Below are positions 53,113 to 61,052 of a DNA stretch of 64,000 bases, piece by piece. The stretch lies in the NCBI GenBank assembly GCA_013297885.1, contig JAAFIR010000028.1:1-64000 (forward strand). Direction: 5' to 3'. This DNA is from Leptospirales bacterium (GTDB lineage Bacteria; Spirochaetota; Leptospiria; Leptospirales; Leptospiraceae). Numbering within the stretch: the stretch's first letter is position 1; each line of letters opens with the position of its first letter. The translations under genes and the position numbers were made by a program. Under the pieces are notes generated by a model. The model had not been told where the DNA came from. It saw nothing but the letters and a program-made list of their open reading frames with translations, and searched no databases.

Positions 53113-53318
53113 TGGGGCGAATTTTTCCCTTCGGGAATTTAGAAATATATTCGAGTTGCGGCGAAGAATTGCTTTTTTATAGAAATAAAAAATTAAAAAT
53201 GCTAAAGCGAAGGGAAAAAACACGCTTTCAGCTCTTGTCAACTTTTTTTATTATTTTCTCTGTCAAAGAATTTTTTAATATCCAAAAAGTTGACACCGCT
53301 TCAATCGTTTTCGCTAGG
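53113..53318 (+). repeat. modular palindromic element, copy 9
   Basis: GGGGCGAATTTTTCCCTTCG opens the first arm and CGAAGGGAAAAA closes it around about 75 bases. It continues ACACGCTTTCAGCTCTTGTC and AACTTTTT, a loop, AAAAAGTTGACACC, GCTTCAATCG and TTTTCGCTAGG. The middle block differs slightly (CAGCTC for CGCTAC) but the order is the same. Confidence 0.75.
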
Positions 53319-53364
53319 GTAGTGTGAAATTTTTTTATTTTGTAAAATAGAATAGAAATTAATT

Positions 53365-54294
53365 CTATCTAGTCTCGCTTATTCCTCTTAAAAAATATTC
53401 TTTTATTTTTGAAGTTGGTTGGATTGGATTATTTTGGGAATCAAAAAAGTTTTCATTTTTGGAAGTTGGTCCCCAATTTTTACATACTTCAACTCCCACG
53501 CTACAGTCTTTTGATAAACAACTTTGACCTCCACCCCATTGATTTTTAACAAAAGTTTTGGAATTAAAAATATAAACAAAAGTTGAACCTCCTGTGAAAC
53601 TGTTACAACCATCTCCTTCACCTCCCAAAAATCCAAATTTTATAATTTCTTCATCGTTATAATTTACCATCCCCATTGATTCGTAATCTAAATCAGTAAA
53701 AATAATTTCATCTTTATCATTCAAAATAACATTTATACAATTTGAATCATTATAAAAACTACATCCTTCTTCTGATTTAGTCGGTATAAAAGTATAAATT
53801 TTATATTTTGAATTAGATTTTTTTTGTCCAAATCTTACATTAGACCATTTCCAGTCTTTACTCCAATAATCTGTGATTCTATAATTTGAAGCAAAATTTT
53901 CATCTTTAATTTTTGATAAAAATTTATTTTTAACAAAAATTAAAGCTTTATCAAAACTTATAAATTCTTTTTTGTCGAGCAAATACCCATCAAATAAAAA
54001 TCCAGTTTTATTTTTCCATTTTGTTTCTACAAAGTCTCCACTTAAATTATTTTCTAGCTTCAAACCAATTCCTGTTTTTCTAATGATTTCAATTTCACTG
54101 CTGTAAGGAATTGTAGCTAAACTTTTTGATTTAATATCTGGAGATTCTCTAAGTCTAAGTCCATCTATGGCAAATACAAATTTAGTTTCATTGGGAATTT
54201 TATCTAATTGGTTTGATTTTGTTTTGCAATTCTCAAAAAAAAGTATAATTGTAAAAAAATAAATAAGTTTTATTAACTTCAATTTTTTCTCCAA
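53365..54294 (-). CDS. SH3-domain lipoprotein, 309 aa
   Basis: Signal MEKKLKLIKLIYFFTIILFF with lipobox ENC (Cys23). A bacterial SH3-like domain (about 38-105; VFAIDGLRLRESPDIKSKSL with the LRxxP motif) follows, then an unassigned beta-rich region with several Cys (EGCSFYNDSNC, GGGQSCLSKDCSVGVEVC). It is similar in plan to the 456-aa lipoprotein at 22.3-23.6 kb. It is probably periplasmic, perhaps binding peptidoglycan. Stand-alone between two palindromic elements. Confidence 0.72.
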   Translation of the reverse strand: MEKKLKLIKLIYFFTIILFFENCKTKSNQLDKIPNETKFVFAIDGLRLRESPDIKSKSLATIPYSSEIEIIRKTGIGLKLENNLSGDFVETKWKNKTGFLFDGYLLDKKEFISFDKALIFVKNKFLSKIKDENFASNYRITDYWSKDWKWSNVRFGQKKSNSKYKIYTFIPTKSEEGCSFYNDSNCINVILNDKDEIIFTDLDYESMGMVNYNDEEIIKFGFLGGEGDGCNSFTGGSTFVYIFNSKTFVKNQWGGGQSCLSKDCSVGVEVCKNWGPTSKNENFFDSQNNPIQPTSKIKEYFLRGISETR

Positions 54295-54384
54295 TTCAAT
54301 TCTATTAATGATATTTTTTTATGTCAAGAATTTCGATAAAAACTCTGTTGAGCAGTTATTTAATTTTTCGTTTTTATCTGAATG

Positions 54385-54501
54385 ACTAGCGTTAGTGATT
54401 GTAGCGTTTCCTGAAAGGAAGTAGCGAAAAGCACGACTTTTTTTACCATAACCAAATGATCAACCAAAGCTAAATGATTTTAAAAAAAGGAACGCCCAAA
54501 A
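54385..54501 (-). repeat. modular palindromic element, copy 10
   Basis: Minus strand: TTTTTGGGCGTTCCTTTTTT, an imperfect hairpin region with ATTTAGCTTTGGTT, then AAAAAAAGTCGTGCTTTTCG, CTACTTCC-TTTCA-GGAAACGCTACAATC (split over a short hairpin), and ACTAACGCTAG. This copy shows the consensus middle and end blocks with almost no insert in the second loop. Confidence 0.8.
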
Positions 54502-54516
54502 ATTATATAATAGAAT

Positions 54517-55089
54517 TTAAGTTGAATAAATAAATTTGTATAAACTTACAAAAAACAATCCCAAAAAAATCACTCCTAAAATTTGATTTAGTTTTTTTAA
54601 TAAAATATTTTTAACTATTTTTTGAACCAAAACAGCAAATAAAAAAATAGAAGTAAATGTTCCAAAACTAATTCCCAAACAAAAAAAAATTATAGGTTCT
54701 AATTTGATTTGCCAATTTTGAATTTGATTTGAAACTAAAACCCAAAAAGGAATGACTTGTGGATTTAAAATTGATAAAAAAAATCCTGATAATACAGAAG
54801 TCTTGATGTTTTTTTCAACTTGTTTTTCTTTACTCGTAAAATTCAAAATAGCTAAAATCAAAAATACAAAAATAGAAATAAAATCTAAAATTTTAAATTC
54901 GGAAATTTTCGATTGTAGAATTATAGCTAAATAAGAATAAAAAAATTCTACAATGGAAGCAATGAGGCAAAATAGTATTAAATGGAGAATATTTTTTTCT
55001 TTATAAATTTTTAAAGCTGTTAGGTTCAAACTCCCAAGTGGAATTGAACCTAAAAAACTAATTAAAAAACTAATAAAAAATAATTTCAG
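54517..55089 (-). CDS. LysE-family exporter, apparent CTG start, 190 aa
   Basis: From a CTG at 55089-55087 the frame reads KLFFISFLISFLGSIPLGSL after the initiator, then NLTALKIY, which restores the conserved first helix and P-x-G motif of LysE/RhtB transporters. The first standard start (TTG at 55029) would delete that helix. Five or six transmembrane helices follow, with SGFFLSILNPQVIPFWV as the family signature. The CTGA overlap with the sbtA stop parallels the ATGA overlaps elsewhere. It probably exports a small amphipathic compound, and is last in the complex I-like operon. Confidence 0.65.
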   Translation of the reverse strand: MKLFFISFLISFLGSIPLGSLNLTALKIYKEKNILHLILFCLIASIVEFFYSYLAIILQSKISEFKILDFISIFVFLILAILNFTSKEKQVEKNIKTSVLSGFFLSILNPQVIPFWVLVSNQIQNWQIKLEPIIFFCLGISFGTFTSIFLFAVLVQKIVKNILLKKLNQILGVIFLGLFFVSLYKFIYST

Positions 55090-56066
55090 AGAAATTGTTT
55101 AATTAAATAAAAATAAAGCGGTATTCCAACAATGATGTTAAACGGAAATGTAATACCTAGTGCAAGTGGTAGATACAAACTTGGATTTGCATTTGGAATA
55201 GCCATTCTAACTGCTGCTGGAACTGCGATATAAGAAGCAGAAGCACATAAAACTGTAAACATAAGTGCATCACCAACTTTTATTCCAATTGTTTTTGCAA
55301 TTAAAATTCCAATTGAGGCATTTAATAAAGGCATCAAAATTCCAAACGCCAATAAAAATAATCCACTCTTTTTTAAATCACCTAATTTTTTTGCAGCATT
55401 TAAACCCATATCTAATAAGAAAAAAGTTAAAAATCCTTTGAACATATCATCCGCAAAAGCTTTTTCTGCTTTCCATCCACTTTCACCTGTTAATGCACCA
55501 ATAATTAATGCACCAACAAGTAAAAAAATTGAACCGCTAAAAAATGCTTCATGAAGAAGTTCTTTCCAAGAAAATTTTTCTTTCTCACCAGAAGCATTTG
55601 TAGTTCTTCCATAAATTCTATCAATCATGACACCAATTACAATTGCAGGAGATTCCATTAATGCCATCCCAGCTACAATAAATCCACTATATTCAAAGTT
55701 TACAGTGTGTAAAAAAGCACCAGCAGTTACAAATGTTACAGCTGAAACAGAACCAAACGAAGCGGCAATTGCTGCAGCGTTGTGAACATCTAATTTTAAT
55801 TTTAAAATATAAAATGAATAAATTGGAACAATGATAGCCATTAAAATACAAGCAGATAATAATAATAAATGTTCTGGATTGATTCCATCTTTTACTAGTT
55901 CCACCCCACCCTTAAATCCAATTGCGAATAAAAGATACATTGAAAAAAATTTAGATAATGCCTCAGGGATTTCTAAATTTGATTTTACAAGAACCGCAGC
56001 GACACCTAAAAAGAAAAATAATACAGGTGGATTTAAAAAATTTTTTAATATGATAGAAATATCCAT
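55086..56066 (-). CDS. sbtA: SbtA-type sodium-dependent bicarbonate transporter, 326 aa
   Basis: About ten transmembrane helices and the family motifs of the DUF897/SbtA superfamily: ALSKFFSMYLLFAIGFKGGV, VHNAAAIAASFGSVSAVTFV, GMALMESPAIVIGVMIDRIY and ASYIAVPAAVRMAIPNANPS. In cyanobacteria SbtA takes up bicarbonate with sodium. No SbtB (PII-like) regulator gene is adjacent. It starts 35 bases after the ferredoxin-NuoB fusion gene of the complex I-like operon, in the same orientation. Substrate is inferred from the family and could be another anion. Confidence 0.82.
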   Translation of the reverse strand: MDISIILKNFLNPPVLFFFLGVAAVLVKSNLEIPEALSKFFSMYLLFAIGFKGGVELVKDGINPEHLLLLSACILMAIIVPIYSFYILKLKLDVHNAAAIAASFGSVSAVTFVTAGAFLHTVNFEYSGFIVAGMALMESPAIVIGVMIDRIYGRTTNASGEKEKFSWKELLHEAFFSGSIFLLVGALIIGALTGESGWKAEKAFADDMFKGFLTFFLLDMGLNAAKKLGDLKKSGLFLLAFGILMPLLNASIGILIAKTIGIKVGDALMFTVLCASASYIAVPAAVRMAIPNANPSLYLPLALGITFPFNIIVGIPLYFYLIKQFL

Positions 56067-56101
56067 TCTAATCTCCTAATTTAATTGTTTTCAAATTTAA
56101 T

Positions 56102-56908
56102 TTAGCTTTTTTTTAAGAATTCTTTTAACGATTTTTGAAATGAAAACTTGTAAACTCCCATCAAATACCTATATGCTTGAAGTATAACATCTGGTCTAGG
56201 TGGGTCACCAGCAATAAATAAATCGGGGTCTTTTGGAGTTTTTCCTTTTTCAAATACACCACCCATTATCGCCTCAGTTCCACATGCAATTAATGCTTTT
56301 GGCTCAGGCATACAATCCCAAGCTATCTCAAGAGGTTTTTGCATATTTTCAGAAACTGGTCCAGAAAATAAAATTGCATCAGCATGTTTTGGGGAGGCTA
56401 CTGAACGAACTTGTAAGCCTTCAGAATCAAACACATTATTAAAACTTGCATTAAGTTCGCACTCAACTGACACATTTCCACCAGCCGCTACTTCCCTATA
56501 ATTAAACCCTTTGTTTTTTGTGAGTTTTTGAAATTTTAAAACATTTTCTGGAATTTCAAAATTTTCTGGTTCAAAATTCCCTTTTCTGTATTTGATTTTT
56601 AATTCCTCTTTTTTAAAACTAAAAGTATAATTAAAATGTGAGTTTTCTAATTTGTCAGAAGGACAAGCATTTACACAAATTCCACATTGTAAACAAGCTC
56701 CATAATCAATATCCATTTCATTTTCAGAGTGAATATAAATTGCATTTGTTGGACAGTGTTCTTCACAACTTCTACAATTTTTACAACCAAGACTTGCCAT
56801 CGATTTAGTGGGAATTGGAATTCCTCGTGCATTTTTTTGAATAGGTGAAAGAGTATCAAAATCAAAAGTTTTATGTTTTTTAAATAAATTTTTTAGTTCT
56901 TCAATCAT
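56102..56908 (-). CDS. fusion of 2[4Fe-4S] ferredoxin and degenerate NuoB-like small subunit, 268 aa
   Basis: Residues 38-85 form a NuoI/HycF-like ferredoxin with two complete CxxCxxCxxxC sets (C42, 45, 48, 52 and C72, 75, 78, 82). Residues 140-252 are the NuoB/HycG-like small subunit, recognised by MPEPKALIACG and GDPPRPD. The four Cys that hold the proximal [4Fe-4S] cluster in group 4 hydrogenases are mostly gone: the first of the CxxC pair is missing (only C150 remains), GTCA is GTEA (210-213) and GCPPRP is GDPPRP (234-239). New Cys occur at 199 and 209. Its ATG overlaps the large-subunit stop. Confidence 0.85.
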   Translation of the reverse strand: MIEELKNLFKKHKTFDFDTLSPIQKNARGIPIPTKSMASLGCKNCRSCEEHCPTNAIYIHSENEMDIDYGACLQCGICVNACPSDKLENSHFNYTFSFKKEELKIKYRKGNFEPENFEIPENVLKFQKLTKNKGFNYREVAAGGNVSVECELNASFNNVFDSEGLQVRSVASPKHADAILFSGPVSENMQKPLEIAWDCMPEPKALIACGTEAIMGGVFEKGKTPKDPDLFIAGDPPRPDVILQAYRYLMGVYKFSFQKSLKEFLKKS

Positions 56909-58350
56909 TATAGATCAAACCCCGCATAACTCAAATTAAACGATTTATTGTTTAAAGGAAAATCACCAATTAACTCACCTTTTACAGCTAACTCAAGTGC
57001 ATGCCAATTTAAAACTGAAGGATCTCGAATATATGCATTTTGAATTTGACCTTTTTGATTTATTTCTAATGCAACTAAAATTGGACCACGCCAACTTTCA
57101 ATTGCTTTATAATAAAACCCTGACTTAAATTTAATTTGAGATAAAATACTTAATTTATTTTTTTTCAAATTAACCAAACTGAGTTCAGGTAAAATTTTTT
57201 CTAACCATTGAATTGAATTTTTGACTTCTAAAAATCTTAAATAAAATCTAGACCAAGCATCACCTTTTAAATTTTCTCTGTCCAATTCCAAATTCATTCC
57301 TGTCTCTAAGTATAATTTTTCTGATAAACGTAAATCCATTTTCATACCACTAGCACGGGCAATTAGACCAACAAAAGAATTTTGTAAAATAATTGATTTG
57401 GAAACAATTCCACAGTCATCTAGTCTTTCTCGGATTGAAGAAGATTTTTCAGCTCTTATAAATTCTTTTTCTAATCTTCTAAACATAGATTTTAAATTTG
57501 CAGATAAACTCATTAAACTAGAAATATCTAATCCTTGGGAAAGTCTCACTTCACCAGGTAATATTGATGCTTTTCCAAATCTAGAACCCGTTAGAGTTTC
57601 CATCAAACCAAGTGGAACACCCCTATCAGTTGCACAAAGCCCGTGTAATGGATAATATCCAATATCTCCGGCAATTGCCCCAATATCCCCAATATGAATT
57701 GCAACTCTCTCAATTTCTAATAATACCATTCTAATTATTTTAATTTCATCAGGAATTTCCATTTGACAAACATCTTCGTAAATATTTGCAAACGCAGTTT
57801 GGTATGCAATAGTTGAATCGGAAGCAATTGATTCTACTATCGCCATTACTTGAAGAGGGGATTTCCCTTTTAGTTGTTGGATAATATTTCTATGTTGAAA
57901 TCCGAGTCTTATTGTCAAATGATCAATGTATTCTCCAGTTACAGAAAAACGAAAATGTCCTGGTTCAATTATTCCTGCATGAATAGGTCCCACAGCATGA
58001 GAATAAGAATTTTCTTTAACAGGAACTTTTAAACCATTATAAAATAAATTTCGAATCGAACTATTTCCTATTAAAGAATGTTTTAACTCAACTCTTCTTC
58101 TTTCAAAAATATCTTCAATTGAATGAATATCAATATCTGAATAATCTTCTTCTGAGCCATTTATACCAAATGAATGTCTTAATAACCAAATTGGAATTTG
58201 AATATCTTTAACTAAATCTTTAAATCGAATATCTTTTAATATTTCTAATCGAATAGAATCTGAATCTCCAATAAACTTGTAGAAATTTTCAGTTTTAAAT
58301 TCTTTATGTATACCAATAACAATTTCAAATGAGTCAAAAATATTATACAT
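56908..58350 (-). CDS. group 4 hydrogenase-like large subunit (HyfG/NuoCD-like) without Ni-Fe ligands, 480 aa
   Basis: An N-terminal NuoC-like part and a C-terminal NuoD/HycE-like part, recognised by GPIHAGIIEPGHFRFSVTGE (121-140), IRLGFQHRNI and HIGDIGAIAGDIGYY. Where hydrogenases have ERVCGICGFAH this has ESIASDSTIAY (173-183), and where they have SLDPCxSCTDR at the C-terminus it ends SFNLSYAGFDL (470-480). All four Ni-binding Cys are thus replaced (Ala176, Ser179, Ser474, Gly477). It cannot bind the Ni-Fe cofactor. It should instead act as a structural or quinone-type module. It overlaps the neighbouring gene by 8 bases. Confidence 0.87.
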   Translation of the reverse strand: MYNIFDSFEIVIGIHKEFKTENFYKFIGDSDSIRLEILKDIRFKDLVKDIQIPIWLLRHSFGINGSEEDYSDIDIHSIEDIFERRRVELKHSLIGNSSIRNLFYNGLKVPVKENSYSHAVGPIHAGIIEPGHFRFSVTGEYIDHLTIRLGFQHRNIIQQLKGKSPLQVMAIVESIASDSTIAYQTAFANIYEDVCQMEIPDEIKIIRMVLLEIERVAIHIGDIGAIAGDIGYYPLHGLCATDRGVPLGLMETLTGSRFGKASILPGEVRLSQGLDISSLMSLSANLKSMFRRLEKEFIRAEKSSSIRERLDDCGIVSKSIILQNSFVGLIARASGMKMDLRLSEKLYLETGMNLELDRENLKGDAWSRFYLRFLEVKNSIQWLEKILPELSLVNLKKNKLSILSQIKFKSGFYYKAIESWRGPILVALEINQKGQIQNAYIRDPSVLNWHALELAVKGELIGDFPLNNKSFNLSYAGFDL

Positions 58351-59563
58351 GAAAATATCCTAATTCATTAAAATAATAAATTCCATAAATTCCAAGTAGA
58401 ATATTAATTAATAATAATAAAAATGAAAAAAATAATCTTATCTTTAAAATTTTTTCTACTTCAGGTTGTAATTTTCGATTTGGTAAATTTAGAATTGGAA
58501 GAATTTTTTTAAATACAATTAAAAAGAAAATTAGTGTAAGCATTGGAATTAAAATTATCCAATAATTTCCGAGTGCATAACTTAATTTTAAAAATAACAT
58601 ATCAGTAATAAAAAACGGTGAAAATGGAATAATTGAGGCAAGTCCCAATGCAATGATATAAACCCAAGCAGTGAGTTTATTTATTCCTGTTTCTATATTT
58701 AAACTACTTAGATCTCTTGTTCCCGAATCAATTCTTAAAACCCCCATACTTGAAAATAATAAAGATTTTATTGTGATATTCGAAGCAAGAGCATAATAAA
58801 AAATTTTATCTTCAGGATTAAATGTCATCAATATTGCAAGTCCAGCTGAATGAAGTAATGCTATTTGTGCAGTTATTCTTCTAAGATCAAAAGTTTGGTA
58901 AACTGTCCAAATAGAATAGAGTAAAGTTATCACACCTAAAACAAATAATGCACTAACTGAACTAAAATGTGCTGTTGTATATGCTTGATCCATTTTAATC
59001 AAAGGTCTGATTGCAATACAAATAGTGGGTGGAAAAAAACTTGCAATGATAGAAGATATTTGACTTGGACTTTCAGAATAAGTATCAGATACCCAAAAAT
59101 GATTTGGAAATAGTCCAAGTTTTGCTGAATAACCAAAAAGCATTAACCAAAGTCCAGTTTCAACAAGTGAATTTTGGTGTGATGAAATTTGTGAAAGTAT
59201 TTCGTTTGAGTCTGTTGTAATTTGAGAATGAATTCCAAAACTTAAAATTACTAAACCTAAAAAACTAAGTCCAAGACCATAAGAATTTAATAATAAATAT
59301 TTCCATGCAACTTCAATTGCTTTTTGTGTGTTACTCATTGAAATTAAAATCGAACCAATTAAAGTTGTGCTTTCAATTAAAACCCATTGTAGTGCCAGAT
59401 CTTTTACATACCAAGATGAAATTAATATTAAAAATAAAACTACAATTAATATTGACCAATAAGAAATTTTTTCCGAACTTTTTGTAAATGCAAATAATAA
59501 AGTGAACAACAAAATTATAAAAACTAGAATTGAAATTATCAATAAGGAATTTAGATGAATCAA
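58343..59563 (-). CDS. HyfF/NuoN-like proton-translocating subunit, 406 aa
   Basis: About eleven or twelve transmembrane helices of the Mrp-antiporter/NuoL-M-N superfamily. The TM5-type Glu is present in VLIESTTLIG (Glu64) and the TM7-type Lys in FGYSAKLGLFPNHFW (Lys148), followed by SESPSQISSI, as in HyfF. These residues carry the ion path in complex I. It is shorter than typical NuoN (about 480), similar to HyfF-like forms. Member of the six-subunit complex I-like module and overlapped on both sides (8 and 4 bases). Confidence 0.85.
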   Translation of the reverse strand: MIHLNSLLIISILVFIILLFTLLFAFTKSSEKISYWSILIVVLFLILISSWYVKDLALQWVLIESTTLIGSILISMSNTQKAIEVAWKYLLLNSYGLGLSFLGLVILSFGIHSQITTDSNEILSQISSHQNSLVETGLWLMLFGYSAKLGLFPNHFWVSDTYSESPSQISSIIASFFPPTICIAIRPLIKMDQAYTTAHFSSVSALFVLGVITLLYSIWTVYQTFDLRRITAQIALLHSAGLAILMTFNPEDKIFYYALASNITIKSLLFSSMGVLRIDSGTRDLSSLNIETGINKLTAWVYIIALGLASIIPFSPFFITDMLFLKLSYALGNYWIILIPMLTLIFFLIVFKKILPILNLPNRKLQPEVEKILKIRLFFSFLLLLINILLGIYGIYYFNELGYFHV

Positions 59564-60186
59564 AATTTCCTCCTTGCAAATTCTTTTATAGAGTCACCTC
59601 TAAGTTGAAGTGCAGTAGAAGCAACTATAATTAATAAAGCATCGATAAAAGCACCAAATTCTATTCCAAAAGGTAATCCACTTTTTAAAACCAAAGTTAA
59701 TAAAAAAACTCCATTTTCAAACATAACAAATCCGGAAATTAAAACTATCCAATGAACCCTAACTACAAATGTTATTAGTCCAAGATAAATTAATAAAAAA
59801 ATATAAATAACTTCTATCTTGTTAATTGATTCAGGAAGTTCACCTAAATTTTTTACTACTAAATTGGATAAAATTAAACCAAGAATAAAAAAGAAAAATG
59901 TTGCTAAATAACCAAATCTAGGCATTGTATGTACTGAAAGTTTTATTTTTCTGACTGACCATTTCAAAATCAATGGAGGTAAAATTGTTTTAAAAACTAA
60001 AATCATAAATACTAAAATAAATGAATGTAATGAAAAAAAATCATGAACTTGAAAAACTGGAAAGATTAATAAAAATCCTTGAACAGCAAGCAAAATTAAA
60101 ATTCTTTCCAAACGATTTTCAATTAAAATAACAATTCCTGATAACAACAAAAGTAAATAAACTAAATCATAAAAATTAATTTTCAT
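59560..60186 (-). CDS. HyfE/NuoK-like membrane subunit, 208 aa
   Basis: Six or seven transmembrane helices. The middle resembles HyfE (LILVFMILVFKTILPPLILK) and the later part NuoK (FVMFENGVFLLTLVLKSGLP, then FGIEFGAFIDALLIIVASTA), including the Glu residues in FENG and GIEFG that lie in the proton channel. It should link the hydrophilic arm region to the pump subunits. ATGA-type overlaps with both neighbours mark one operon. Confidence 0.85.
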   Translation of the reverse strand: MKINFYDLVYLLLLLSGIVILIENRLERILILLAVQGFLLIFPVFQVHDFFSLHSFILVFMILVFKTILPPLILKWSVRKIKLSVHTMPRFGYLATFFFFILGLILSNLVVKNLGELPESINKIEVIYIFLLIYLGLITFVVRVHWIVLISGFVMFENGVFLLTLVLKSGLPFGIEFGAFIDALLIIVASTALQLRGDSIKEFARRKF

Positions 60187-61052
60187 ATTAATTTAACCAA
60201 AGAACCTAGTGCCAAAATAAACAATAAGGTCATTCCTAATAATTCAGGAACCCATACCCATTTTCTTCTAACTGAAACAGATTCCCAAATTCCTAAAAAA
60301 ATTGAAATTAAAATTGCAAATAAAATTGTTAATAAATTTTCTAATAATTTTGGTAAAACTGAATTTGCAAATTTGGAGTGTTCTAATCCAATTCTTGTAA
60401 CTAGAACAAATAGTGTGGCAATTCTTAATTGGTAACCAAGTTCAATAAAAAATAAACTTCTACCAGAAGCCTCTAGAAGCATAGCTTCATGAACCATTGT
60501 TAATTCTAAATGTGTTCTTGGATCATCAAAAGGTGGTCTCGCTAACTCAGCTAAAATCGCAACTAATAACGCTCCCAAAAATAATCCTCCTAATGCTAAA
60601 CCGATCCAATGAAATTGAATTTGTAAACTAGACCCAGAAACTAAAATAGCAATTAAAATAATTGGCTCAGAAGAAATTGAAAGTAAAATTTCTCTAGCTG
60701 AACCAAGTCCACCAAATGAAGTACTGGTTTCCATTCCAAAACCAATTGTGAAAACCCTTTGGATTAATCCAAAAAATGGAATAAATAAAAATGGCAACCA
60801 TTCATAAATCGAAACTGACCACATAAAAATTCCTGAAATAAAAATCAATAAAGGTGAAACTTCAGCAAAAATTCCTGAATTTTCACCATCTACTGGTTTT
60901 TTTTGAGCTAACCGAATCAAGTCATATAGATTCTGAAATAAAGGAGGACCTTTTCTTCCTTGTGCTTTAGCTCTGATTTTTTTTATGAGTCCAATTGCTA
61001 AAAATGGAAATATGAAAAAAAATATAGTTAGTATAATTAAATTAGCAAACAT
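60183..61052 (-). CDS. HyfC/HycD/NuoH-like membrane subunit, 289 aa
   Basis: About eight transmembrane helices with clear NuoH/HycD signatures: GRKGPPLFQNLYDLIRLAQK near the N-terminus, GGLGSAREILLSISSEPIIL, and ARPPFDDPRTHLELTMVHEA. In complex I this subunit forms the quinone or coupling channel under the NuoB/NuoD module. It resembles HycD more than NuoH (no long C-terminal extension). Its conservation contrasts with the degenerate metal sites in the two hydrophilic subunits. Overlaps by 4 bases downstream and 1 base upstream. Confidence 0.88.
   Translation of the reverse strand: MFANLIILTIFFFIFPFLAIGLIKKIRAKAQGRKGPPLFQNLYDLIRLAQKKPVDGENSGIFAEVSPLLIFISGIFMWSVSIYEWLPFLFIPFFGLIQRVFTIGFGMETSTSFGGLGSAREILLSISSEPIILIAILVSGSSLQIQFHWIGLALGGLFLGALLVAILAELARPPFDDPRTHLELTMVHEAMLLEASGRSLFFIELGYQLRIATLFVLVTRIGLEHSKFANSVLPKLLENLLTILFAILISIFLGIWESVSVRRKWVWVPELLGMTLLFILALGSLVKLI

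Noticed and set aside
701-54501. CRISPR array
   Set aside because: The repeats are dispersed, kilobases apart, in both orientations and with internal variation, and no cas gene is seen.
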